Below are positions 1 to 6,248 of a stretch of 9,830 bases of DNA, one piece after another. A program made the translations under genes and the position numbers. The stretch lies in the NCBI GenBank assembly GCA_934504065.1, contig CAKSVQ010000082.1:1-9830 (forward strand). Reading direction: 5' to 3'. The notes under the pieces were generated by a model. It ran no database searches, had not been told where the DNA came from, and saw only the letters and a list, made by a program, of their open reading frames with translations. The number at the start of each line of letters is the position of its first letter. Within the stretch, counting starts at the first letter, position 1. The stretch comes from an uncultured Dysosmobacter sp. GTDB taxonomy: Bacteria > Bacillota > Clostridia > Oscillospirales > Oscillospiraceae.

Positions 1-968
1 GTGAACGGGCGGCTGCCAGTTCCTCCCAGATGCTGAATTTGGCACACGGAGAATACGATCCGGACTTGATGGAGCACCTTGGTCTCCGCACAGATATTTT
101 TCCTCGCTGTGCTTCCGGCACCGAGGTGATCGGCCAGCTGCAGCCCGACGTGGCTGCCGCACTGCGTATTTCCTATCCCGTGCCGGTTTTGATTGGCGGC
201 GGGGATACCCAGTGCGGAGCTGTCGGTATGCATGCGCTGCAAACAGGGGATGTTGGCATTGTGGGGGGGACCACGACCCCTGTGCTGGCGGTCCTTGACC
301 ATCCCTGTATTGACCCGGAGGCGCAGGTGTACACTGCGTGCAGTGCTTTGAAAAACCAGTGGATTTTGGAAGCCTGCGCGGACAGCACCGGCCTTTCTCT
401 CCGCTGGGTGAGGGATCTGTTCCTGTCCCCGTCCGGAAGTTTTTCTGATATGGAAGCCGAGGCGCTCCGCATCCCTCCCGGCTGCGACGGGATGTGCGCC
501 TATATTGGCATGGGTGTCCGCGGGGAAGATCGAGGCCGCAATTGGGGCGGTTTCTGCTTTCCTGTTCCATGGAATATCAGCGACTACACCCGTGCACATT
601 TTTTCCGTGCCGCGTTTGAAACCAACGCCTTTGGAGTTGTGGCCAATCTGTATGTCCTGCGGGGAAAGGGCATTGCGCTGCCGCAGATCCTGCATGCCTG
701 CGGCGGACAGAGTCTGAGCGCTCTGTGGCCTCAGATCCTGGCAGATACGACCGGTATCTGTGTGCAGACTTATCGGAACCCTGAGTGTACGGCCGCCGGT
801 GCCGCTGCTATGGCCGCTGTCGGGATCGGTGCCTATAGCTCCATGTCGGAAGCTGCATCCGCCTTTTCTGAAAAGGGGCGGCTTTATACGCCTGCAGCAG
901 GTTCTCCATATCCAGAGATCTACGATGATTGGATGCGGCTGCACCGACACATGATCGCATTTTCATAA
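1..968 (+). CDS. FGGY-family carbohydrate kinase, LsrK-like (5'-truncated by window)
   Basis: This is the C-terminal part of an ATP-dependent sugar kinase. The reading frame is open from base 3 (first visible residues ERAAASSSQ) to TAA at 966-968, giving 321 codons of a family usually about 500 residues long. The missing N-terminal part lies upstream of the window. Visible FGGY landmarks are the linker before the C-terminal domain (LAHGEYDPDLMEHLGL), the catalytic-Asp loop GGGDTQCGAVG, the phosphate-binding VGGTTTPV, the C-terminal ACGGQSLSALWPQILAD and the terminal ECTAAGAAAMAAVGIGAYSSM. From memory, the pattern TGLSLRWVRD together with the GGQS-LWPQILADTTG stretch resembles autoinducer-2 kinase LsrK more than xylulokinase or glycerol kinase. 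The substrate is therefore a small sugar or polyol, not defined further. It lies 22 bases upstream of a class II aldolase, which suggests that the phosphorylated product feeds that aldolase. Family call is firm; LsrK-like is moderate. Confidence 0.88.
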   Translation, partial: ERAAASSSQMLNLAHGEYDPDLMEHLGLRTDIFPRCASGTEVIGQLQPDVAAALRISYPVPVLIGGGDTQCGAVGMHALQTGDVGIVGGTTTPVLAVLDHPCIDPEAQVYTACSALKNQWILEACADSTGLSLRWVRDLFLSPSGSFSDMEAEALRIPPGCDGMCAYIGMGVRGEDRGRNWGGFCFPVPWNISDYTRAHFFRAAFETNAFGVVANLYVLRGKGIALPQILHACGGQSLSALWPQILADTTGICVQTYRNPECTAAGAAAMAAVGIGAYSSMSEAASAFSEKGRLYTPAAGSPYPEIYDDWMRLHRHMIAFS

Positions 969-990
969 AAGATAAAAGGAGATTACAGCT

Positions 991-1659
991 ATGATGATGG
1001 AAGAAGAACGCAGACAAATTGTAGAAACAGGCAGACTGCTGTATGACCGCGGACTTGTTCAAATGAGCGGCGGCAACATCAGCATTATTGACCGCAAAAC
1101 CGGCTTGGTGGCCATTAAGCCCAGCGGTGCTCTGTATATCCACATGAAGCCGGAAGATATCATTATTGTAGACATGGACGGCAATATCGTAGAGGGCAGC
1201 CGCAAGCCCTCCATTGAAACATTTATGCATCTGGGCATTTACAAGAGCCGTCCGGAGATCAAGGCGGTAGTGCACTGCCATCCTGTCCATGCGGTGGCAT
1301 GGAGTCTGAAACACAATCATCTGCCCAGCGTAATCGCCGCGCAGTGGGCGCTGAAGGGTGCTGTGAAAGTGGCCCCTTATGAGGGTGCCGGCACTCGCGC
1401 ATTGGCTGACAGTGCTGTAAAGGCCATTGGCGAGGACGGCTACGGTTGCATCTTGCAGGCCCACGGCGTTATCTGCGGAAGCCCCAACGATGTGTTCCAC
1501 GCCTGCGAGATGTGCTATACCATTGAGGACGCCTGCCAGATCGCAGAGATCTGTGAAAGCACCCCCGGCAGCGAGATGTTCACCATTGATCGGCAGCTGG
1601 GCGAAGAAGGCGGTTATGACGGTTTGGAGAAGCTGCAGCGCTATGCGGCAGAGCCCTGA
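991..1659 (+). CDS. class II aldolase/adducin family protein (fuculose-phosphate aldolase-like)
   Basis: This 222-residue protein is a cytosolic zinc-dependent aldolase of the class II/adducin-head fold, which cleaves a sugar 1-phosphate to dihydroxyacetone phosphate and an aldehyde. It is about the length of L-fuculose-1-phosphate aldolase FucA (around 215). Visible landmarks are the Gly-rich SGGNIS (residues 26-31), the phosphate-site KPSG (43-46), the catalytic Glu in KPSIE (Glu76), two zinc histidines in HCHP (His95, His97) and the third in QAHGV (His158). These match FucA Glu73, His92, His94 and His155 with a constant offset of 3. The C terminus is Cys-rich around HACEMCYTIEDACQIAEIC. 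The start is ATG 991, with AAAGGAG at 975-981 nine bases upstream; two further in-frame ATGs follow at once and cannot be excluded. Substrate specificity is not determinable; L-ribulose-5-phosphate 4-epimerases share the fold, but the kinase neighbour favours an aldolase. Confidence 0.9.
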   Translation: MMMEEERRQIVETGRLLYDRGLVQMSGGNISIIDRKTGLVAIKPSGALYIHMKPEDIIIVDMDGNIVEGSRKPSIETFMHLGIYKSRPEIKAVVHCHPVHAVAWSLKHNHLPSVIAAQWALKGAVKVAPYEGAGTRALADSAVKAIGEDGYGCILQAHGVICGSPNDVFHACEMCYTIEDACQIAEICESTPGSEMFTIDRQLGEEGGYDGLEKLQRYAAEP

Positions 1660-1686
1660 CCGACTTAAAAAGGGAGGAGAGCGGCT

Positions 1687-2682
1687 ATGAACCATTGGAC
1701 ATCCCCAAAGCCATCAGTGGAAGAACTGCTACGTGGCTGTGACAGCGTTTTGATTGCGGGCTGCGGCGGTGGCGGCGACCTCGTACAGAGCGTTTCCATT
1801 ATGAACTACGCCAAAAACCTTGGCGTTAAACATATTGCGTTGGCCACGATCTCCGTCAACTGGTGGGGCACCTTTGCCGATGGCTGCGAGGTGTTTGATC
1901 TGGACTGGTTTCAGCCGGCAGAACGGATTAACGAAGATCTTGTGCACATTCTGCCGGATACCCAATTGATTGGCGGGATCGGCATTGGAAAGCCCACCTA
2001 TGAGATCGCCATGGCACAGACGTTTGATGTCCCTGTTTATGGGATCAGTCTGCGAAACGGGCTTCCCGGCGTTAAGCATGCTCTGGAGACCATTGTCGAA
2101 AAACATGGCTGCCAGCTGTTTATTTCGGCGGATATCGGCTCTGATACATTCTTCACCGGAGAGGAAACGCAGGTCTGCTCTCCGCTGATTGATGCGTTCA
2201 GCGTGATTTGTGCGTCTGAACTGGAAATCCCTGGCGTCTATGCCCTTAACGGTTACGGCGGCGATGGCGAAATGCATATGGATCATCTGAATCGCAATAT
2301 TGGCGCATGTATGCGGCAAGGCGGCTTCCTCGGTGCCGGTGGCCTGACGCAAAAGGATGTTTTGGATCTGCAAAAAGTCTTTGACATTATTGGCCCGGAT
2401 GATGTCGAACAGTGGCCGCAGCGAGCCGCTAAAGGTGAATTGGGCATCTTTTACTGTAAGCGTCTGTGGGGCATTGAACGCCTTCCCGCTGCCGCTGTGA
2501 CGTTCTATTTTGACCCGGATGTTGTCTGTGCCCTGAACCCGGCAGTTCAGGCCTGTATCGGCACAAAGACCTTGCAGGAAGCTGAGGATGCTATCTGGGA
2601 GCGCTGCGGGATCCTCTCAGAAACGCGGCTGGCGCTGGATCTGCCCTATCCCATGCCGCCGCAGGTGCCAGACCGGAAGTGA
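1687..2682 (+). CDS. DUF1152 domain-containing protein
   Basis: This 331-residue protein has no established biochemical role that I know of. It starts with a Rossmann-like glycine-rich strand-loop (SVLIAGCGGGGDLVQS, residues 20-35), which suggests binding of a nucleotide or phosphate. The middle has ISADIGSDTFFTGEE (146-160) followed by SPLIDAF (165-171), then GYGGDGEM (189-196). This order (GGGGD, then D-GSD---GEE--SPL-DA, then G-GGDGE) is what I recall for the DUF1152 family, common in archaea and scattered in bacteria. I see no signal peptide or membrane segment, so it is probably cytosolic. The start is ATG 1687, with GGGAGG at 1672-1677 nine bases upstream. It sits 27 bases after the aldolase and its TGA lies 14 bases before the next gene's preferred ATG, so it is operon-embedded. 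A role in sugar or nucleoside metabolism is inference from context only. Confidence 0.75.
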   Translation: MNHWTSPKPSVEELLRGCDSVLIAGCGGGGDLVQSVSIMNYAKNLGVKHIALATISVNWWGTFADGCEVFDLDWFQPAERINEDLVHILPDTQLIGGIGIGKPTYEIAMAQTFDVPVYGISLRNGLPGVKHALETIVEKHGCQLFISADIGSDTFFTGEETQVCSPLIDAFSVICASELEIPGVYALNGYGGDGEMHMDHLNRNIGACMRQGGFLGAGGLTQKDVLDLQKVFDIIGPDDVEQWPQRAAKGELGIFYCKRLWGIERLPAAAVTFYFDPDVVCALNPAVQACIGTKTLQEAEDAIWERCGILSETRLALDLPYPMPPQVPDRK

Positions 2683-2689
2683 GGTGGAG
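2682..2689 (+). promoter_or_regulatory. ribosome binding site for the deaminase-like gene
   Basis: AGGTGGAG lies 7 bases before ATG 2697. It supports that ATG rather than the in-frame GTG at 2679, which overlaps the upstream stop codon as GTGA but has only a weak AGGTG at 2663-2667. Confidence 0.7.
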
Positions 2690-2696
2690 TTTCCAC

Positions 2697-3722
2697 ATGA
2701 CTCTACATGATTTTGTGGCAGGTATGCCCAAAGCGGAAAACCACATTCATCAGGATGGCGCTACCTCACCGGAAAGTGCATTGTATCTTGCCCAACGGCA
2801 TCGTATGAAAATTCCTTTCTCCAGCCCAGAGGAAGCATATCAGATGTTTCAATACCGGGATCTCGGCGACTTCATCCGAATCATCGATGCAACCAATGCC
2901 GTCATTCAGGACGAGGAAGACATTGCCTATCTGGTGGCGGAGCTGGGCAGGGACGCCGCGGCGCAGAATATCCGATACCGGGAGGTCATGCTTTCCTGTG
3001 ATTTCCACGAGCGTACCGGGATCCCGCTGGACGCGCAGATGCGCGGCTTTATTCAGGGAAAACGCATTGCGAAGGAACGCTACGGCGTGGAATTTTCCTG
3101 CATTCCGGAACTGGATCGCACCAGCCCGCCGGAGCGGAATCTTTCACTGGTCAGCCGCCTTGAGCCGTGGCGCAAGGATGCCGGTATTGTTGCAGTCGGA
3201 CTCGACAGCGCAGAAGCAGGTTATCCTGCGCACTGGCACAGGGATGCTTTCCGGCTTGCTAAGGAATTGGGGTATCACCTTACTGCTCATGCAGGTGAAG
3301 CCTACGGCCCAGTCAGCATTCTGGATGCGCTCGACGAAGCCGGCTGCGATCGGATCGACCACGGAGTACGGGCTGTTGAAGATGATGCTCTGGTGGAACG
3401 GCTGGCGCGGGAGCACATTCTTTTGACGGTGTGCCCCCTCAGCAATCTGGCACTGAAGATTTTTCCGGATATGCAGCGCCACAGCATCAAAGCGCTGATG
3501 GATGCCGGGGTAAGTGTCAGCATCAACTCAGATGATCCGCCATTTTTCCGGGGAAATCTCAATGAAAATTACGAGGCGGTCGCGGAGGCTTTTCGACTTT
3601 CCAAATCTGCACTGCATACGCTGGCAAAAACCGCCTTCACCCGTTCTTATGCGGCGCAGTCACTGATTGACGGTTGGGTAGAAGAACTGGACACCTATTT
3701 TGTAGAAAACGATTTTGAATGA
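2697..3722 (+). CDS. adenosine/adenine deaminase superfamily metallohydrolase
   Basis: This cytosolic TIM-barrel metal-dependent hydrolase has 341 residues from ATG 2697, close to the 330-350 of bacterial adenosine deaminases. The family hydrolytically removes the 6-amino group of adenosine, adenine or relatives. Metal and catalytic residues are all present: His16 and His18 in PKAENHIHQDG, His198 and Glu201 in HAGEA, His222 in DHGVRA, and Asp279/Asp280 in SINSDDP. GLDSAEAGYP (168-177) and CPLSN (246-250) also match the family. The first motif is unusual: deaminases typically read ELHVHL(D/E)G, whereas here Asn15 and Gln19 replace the two Leu. Asp20 matches the Asp that contacts the ribose 5' hydroxyl in mammalian adenosine deaminase, rather than the Glu usual in adenine deaminases. 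This weakly favours a nucleoside-like substrate. It follows the DUF1152 gene and precedes iorA by 37 bases. Family call is strong; substrate is open. Confidence 0.88.
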   Translation: MTLHDFVAGMPKAENHIHQDGATSPESALYLAQRHRMKIPFSSPEEAYQMFQYRDLGDFIRIIDATNAVIQDEEDIAYLVAELGRDAAAQNIRYREVMLSCDFHERTGIPLDAQMRGFIQGKRIAKERYGVEFSCIPELDRTSPPERNLSLVSRLEPWRKDAGIVAVGLDSAEAGYPAHWHRDAFRLAKELGYHLTAHAGEAYGPVSILDALDEAGCDRIDHGVRAVEDDALVERLAREHILLTVCPLSNLALKIFPDMQRHSIKALMDAGVSVSINSDDPPFFRGNLNENYEAVAEAFRLSKSALHTLAKTAFTRSYAAQSLIDGWVEELDTYFVENDFE

Positions 3723-3734
3723 TCCGTACGGATC
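3721..3734. repeat. 14-base perfect palindrome in the intergenic gap
   Basis: GATCCGTACGGATC equals its own reverse complement. It begins inside the TGA stop of the deaminase-like gene and ends 11 bases before the iorA ribosome binding site. As RNA it could form a 5-bp stem with a GTAC loop, too weak for a terminator and without a U tract. It could be a protein-binding half-site pair or chance. Confidence 0.4.
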
Positions 3735-3745
3735 TGACAGGAAAC

Positions 3746-3751
3746 AGGAGG
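3746..3751 (+). promoter_or_regulatory. ribosome binding site deciding the TTG start of iorA
   Basis: A perfect AGGAGG lies 8 bases before the in-frame TTG at 3760. No comparable site precedes the upstream ATG 3715, which would also overlap the previous gene by 8 bases. Confidence 0.8.
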
Positions 3752-3759
3752 AAACGATT

Positions 3760-5640
3760 TTGAGTGCCATTTTGAACGAAAAGACATCTGGCACCGGTGT
3801 GCTGGCCTATGGTTATGAAGCCGTGGCCCGCGGTGCGCTGGAAGCGGATGTGAAGGTCGTGGCAGGCTTCCCCGGAACCCCCAGCTCCGGCTGCTTGGAA
3901 GCACTTGCTTCTGTTGCGAAAAAGGAAGGAATCCACGTGGAATGGGCCACCAATGAGCGTGTCGCATTGGAGGTCGCATGGGGTGCTGCCATGGACGGTC
4001 AGCGCAGCATGTGCACCATGAACCATCTGGGTGTAAATGTTGTCATGGACTGCATGAAATATTGCAACAACTATGGCGTTACCGGCGGCATGGTGATTTT
4101 TGCAGGTGATGACGTTGGCGCCAACACTTCCGCCATCGAATCCGATTCCCGTGTGCTCGCCTCCGCAGCGGATGTACCGGTGCTCTGCCCTTCTACTGCG
4201 GAAGAAGCAAAAGGAATGACCAAATATGCCTTTGATCTTTCCGAGGAACTTGGCTGTCCGGTGGTGGTGCGCAGTGTCTGCCAGCTGATGATGGCGCAGA
4301 CTGTTGTACCGGTCGGAGAGCGGGAAACGGTTCCGCACAAGAGTGACTTTGCACCTAATCCCCGTCGTGTGGTCATGTTTGAACCCGGTACCATGTCGGC
4401 AGTTACGATCCATCGCTTCATACACCAGAATCTAGAAAAATGCAGAACCATCCTGAGCGGGAAGAACTATGATTATGTGGATCACGGGACCGGATCTGTC
4501 GGCCTGGTTTGCTGCGGCGTCAGCTATAGCCTGGCCCGGGCTGCCATGCACCGAAGCGGAGTCTCTGCTCCAGTGTTGAAGCTGAGCTGCATCAATCCTA
4601 TGAACGAGGACTTGATTGCAGACTTTGCGCAGAAAGTGGATACGCTGCTGGTCATTGAAGAAGGTGAGGCCTTTGTCGAGGAGCGCGTCATGGCGCTTCT
4701 GGAACGCCGCAGCCTGCAAAAGAAAGTGCTTGGCCGGTTCAGCAAGGATATCCCCTATGGCGGCGAACTATTTGCTGGTGATATTGAAAAAATAATCCGC
4801 AGAGTCTGCAAAGGGGATATCTATGATCCTACGGCTGGCAGCGCACAACCGTTCCTTTCCGAGCGGAATCTGACGCTGTGCTGCGGCTGCGGACATATGG
4901 GCGTGTTTTATGCCATTCGTAAGGCTATGGAAGCCTATAACGGTGGAAAGTATGTGGCCTTTGCGGATGCTGGCTGCTCATTTATGGGCATTCTGACACC
5001 GGCAAAGAGCATTACTTCCGCCACCAATATGGGCGGCTGCATCAGCTTTGCCAGCGGCGTGGCTGATGCTGGCAGTGAGGTGCCGGTTTTGGCACTGTGC
5101 GGCGATGGCGGTTTCCTGCATGGCGGATTCTCAGGGTTGGTAAACGCTGTTTTCAATAAGTCTGATCTGGTGATTATGCTTCTGGATAACAGTACGTTGG
5201 GAAATACGGGACTACAGCCCACAGGCTGTACCGGCAGCAACGCTGTAGGGGATGCCGTTCCCAAGGTCAATCTGGAGGATCTCTGCCGCAGTGTGGGCGT
5301 TCCGTATGTGGACAGCGTAGACCCCCTGCACCTCTCCGATACCATGGATGCGATCCGCAAAGCGTTGGACGCGCCCAAGCCTGCGGTGATCGTTGCCCGT
5401 CAGCCCTGTGTGATCAGCCGCTTGAAGGATGAGAAAAAGGCAGGCATCCCTCCAAAGACCGCTGTAGTGGATCCTGCCAAGTGCCAGCGCTGCGGAGTTT
5501 GCGGCGACCTGTTCTGCACGGCTATTGTTCGTTCTGAAACTGAAAAGACCGTAATTCGCCCTGATCTCTGTTCCGCCTGCGGAATGTGTGTGGATCTCTG
5601 CGAAAACAAGGCGATTTCCCTTGTGGAGGTGGAGAAGTGA
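3760..5640 (+). CDS. iorA: indolepyruvate ferredoxin oxidoreductase alpha subunit (IorA-like)
   Basis: This is the large subunit of a thiamine diphosphate, [4Fe-4S] 2-oxoacid:ferredoxin oxidoreductase, which decarboxylates aryl or other 2-oxoacids to acyl-CoA and reduces ferredoxin in the cytosol. The preferred TTG start gives 626 residues, within the family range of about 580-650. An N-terminal pyrimidine-binding domain shows GYEAVARGALEADVKVVAGF, PGTPSSG and VEWATNERVALEVA. The pattern PVLCPSTAEEAKGMTKYAFDLSEEL is typical of IorA. The TPP domain has CGCGHMGV, then GDGG (about 448-451) and LLDNSTLGNTG. The C terminus has two ferredoxin motifs, Cys575/578/581/586 and Cys604/607/610/614, although both lack the usual Pro after the last Cys (CTAI, CENK). 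The usual GDSTFFHSG signature is changed to GDGGFLHGG. It overlaps iorB by 4 bases (GTGA), implying translational coupling. The 2-oxoacid substrate is not assured to be indolepyruvate. Confidence 0.92.
   Translation: MSAILNEKTSGTGVLAYGYEAVARGALEADVKVVAGFPGTPSSGCLEALASVAKKEGIHVEWATNERVALEVAWGAAMDGQRSMCTMNHLGVNVVMDCMKYCNNYGVTGGMVIFAGDDVGANTSAIESDSRVLASAADVPVLCPSTAEEAKGMTKYAFDLSEELGCPVVVRSVCQLMMAQTVVPVGERETVPHKSDFAPNPRRVVMFEPGTMSAVTIHRFIHQNLEKCRTILSGKNYDYVDHGTGSVGLVCCGVSYSLARAAMHRSGVSAPVLKLSCINPMNEDLIADFAQKVDTLLVIEEGEAFVEERVMALLERRSLQKKVLGRFSKDIPYGGELFAGDIEKIIRRVCKGDIYDPTAGSAQPFLSERNLTLCCGCGHMGVFYAIRKAMEAYNGGKYVAFADAGCSFMGILTPAKSITSATNMGGCISFASGVADAGSEVPVLALCGDGGFLHGGFSGLVNAVFNKSDLVIMLLDNSTLGNTGLQPTGCTGSNAVGDAVPKVNLEDLCRSVGVPYVDSVDPLHLSDTMDAIRKALDAPKPAVIVARQPCVISRLKDEKKAGIPPKTAVVDPAKCQRCGVCGDLFCTAIVRSETEKTVIRPDLCSACGMCVDLCENKAISLVEVEK
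5625..5630 (+). promoter_or_regulatory. ribosome binding site for iorB inside the 3' end of iorA
   Basis: GGAGGT, within the longer purine-rich GGAGGTGGAG at 5625-5634, lies 6 bases before GTG 5637. It encodes part of the C terminus of IorA (LVEVEK). It supports the GTG start over the ATG at 5586, which lies far inside iorA. Confidence 0.75.
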
Positions 5641-6203
5641 GCACTTTTTATCTTCGTGTAGCCGGTATTGGCGGCCAGGGCAGCGTGCATTTAGCCAAAA
5701 CACTTGCGCAGGCTGCAGCTGCCAGCGGTATTAAGGTGTCCATGATTGAGCGTCCTCGTTCTGCTATGCGCCTTGGCCCCATTACCTGTGACCTCTGCTT
5801 CAATGCCCCGGCATTTGCGCCCTTTATTGTGCCCGGCGAGGCAGATGCCGTGCTGGGAATGGAACCCCTGGACGGCATCATGAACGCAGCCTACTATCTC
5901 AAGCCAAACGGTACACTCCTGCTGCAGGCGCAGCCGACGCCTACCATTGATGAGTCTGTGCTGGTCACGACAGATCCCCGGCGGGAGGAATGGAAACAGC
6001 AGTTGGTTCAGCGCGGCGCGCGCATTTTGACCATCCTGCCGGAGGGCAATGATATGCAAGGCAAAAACTATTATATGCTGGGGGCACTGCTGCAGGTATG
6101 CCCGCAGCTCCCGGTGTCTGCTGCGGCAATTGAGCAGCAGCTCTCCGATCAGCAAACCAACCTGGAGTTCTTCCGAAAGGGCTTGCACGCGGCGATTCAG
6201 TGA
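5637..6203 (+). CDS. iorB: indolepyruvate oxidoreductase beta subunit (IorB-like, 2-oxoacid oxidoreductase gamma domain)
   Basis: This 188-residue cytosolic partner of IorA carries the pyruvate/2-oxoacid oxidoreductase catalytic gamma domain and is of normal length (about 190-200). The N terminus reads FYLRVAGIGGQGSVHLAKTLAQAA, the family's G-GGQG motif at residues 10-15, followed by ADAVLGMEPLDG and a YYLKPNGTLL stretch typical of the fold. The usual central HGMAQRGG motif is replaced by ERPRSAMRLGP, so this is a divergent member. The GTG start overlaps the iorA stop as GTGA, which ensures coupled synthesis of the two subunits. No Fe-S motif is expected in this subunit, and none is seen. Its pairing with iorA makes the call firm. 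The altered motif may reflect a different 2-oxoacid specificity; that last point is inference. Confidence 0.9.
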   Translation: MSTFYLRVAGIGGQGSVHLAKTLAQAAAASGIKVSMIERPRSAMRLGPITCDLCFNAPAFAPFIVPGEADAVLGMEPLDGIMNAAYYLKPNGTLLLQAQPTPTIDESVLVTTDPRREEWKQQLVQRGARILTILPEGNDMQGKNYYMLGALLQVCPQLPVSAAAIEQQLSDQQTNLEFFRKGLHAAIQ

Positions 6204-6232
6204 AGCGGACTTCCTGCAGCCTGTTTGTATCC

Positions 6233-6240
6233 GGAGGAGG
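6233..6240 (+). promoter_or_regulatory. ribosome binding site upstream of the molybdopterin-subunit gene
   Basis: GGAGGAGG is one of the strongest sites in the window. The in-frame codon at normal spacing is CTG 6249 (8 bases away). The in-frame TTG at 6225 lies upstream of this site, GTG 6240 overlaps its last base, and the first in-frame ATG is far downstream. This points to a CTG start. Confidence 0.65.
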
Positions 6241-6248
6241 TGATTTTC

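Noticed and set aside
264..270. G-run in the kinase gene as a possible frameshift
   Set aside because: The frame stays open through it and conserved FGGY motifs lie on both sides in the same frame. The similar G-run near 6951-6958 in the molybdopterin subunit is likewise in frame.
969..990. Possible promoter in the A-rich gap between the kinase and aldolase
   Set aside because: The 22 bases hold only a ribosome binding site; no -35/-10 pair fits in the gap.
808..1695. Minus-strand open frame of 295 codons opposite the kinase end and the aldolase
   Set aside because: It lies antisense to two genes with strong family motifs, and its translation is rich in His, Cys and Leu with no recognisable domain; it is a shadow of codon bias on the plus strand.
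2679..2696. GTG 2679 as start of the deaminase-like gene, overlapping the upstream stop as GTGA
   Set aside because: The overlap is attractive, but ATG 2697 has a much better ribosome binding site (AGGTGGAG) and gives the normal family N terminus.
3715..3759. ATG 3715 as iorA start
   Set aside because: It overlaps the previous gene, lacks a ribosome binding site, and the added residues (MNDPYGSDRKQEETI) have no family similarity; TTG 3760 has a perfect AGGAGG at 8 bases.
3637..4425. Minus-strand open frame of 262 codons opposite iorA
   Set aside because: Antisense to conserved IorA sequence, no recognisable domain and no sensible ribosome binding site; a shadow frame.
5586..5636. ATG 5586 as iorB start
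   Set aside because: It would overlap the ferredoxin motif region of iorA by more than 50 bases; GTG 5637 with GGAGGT and a 4-base overlap fits the family start.
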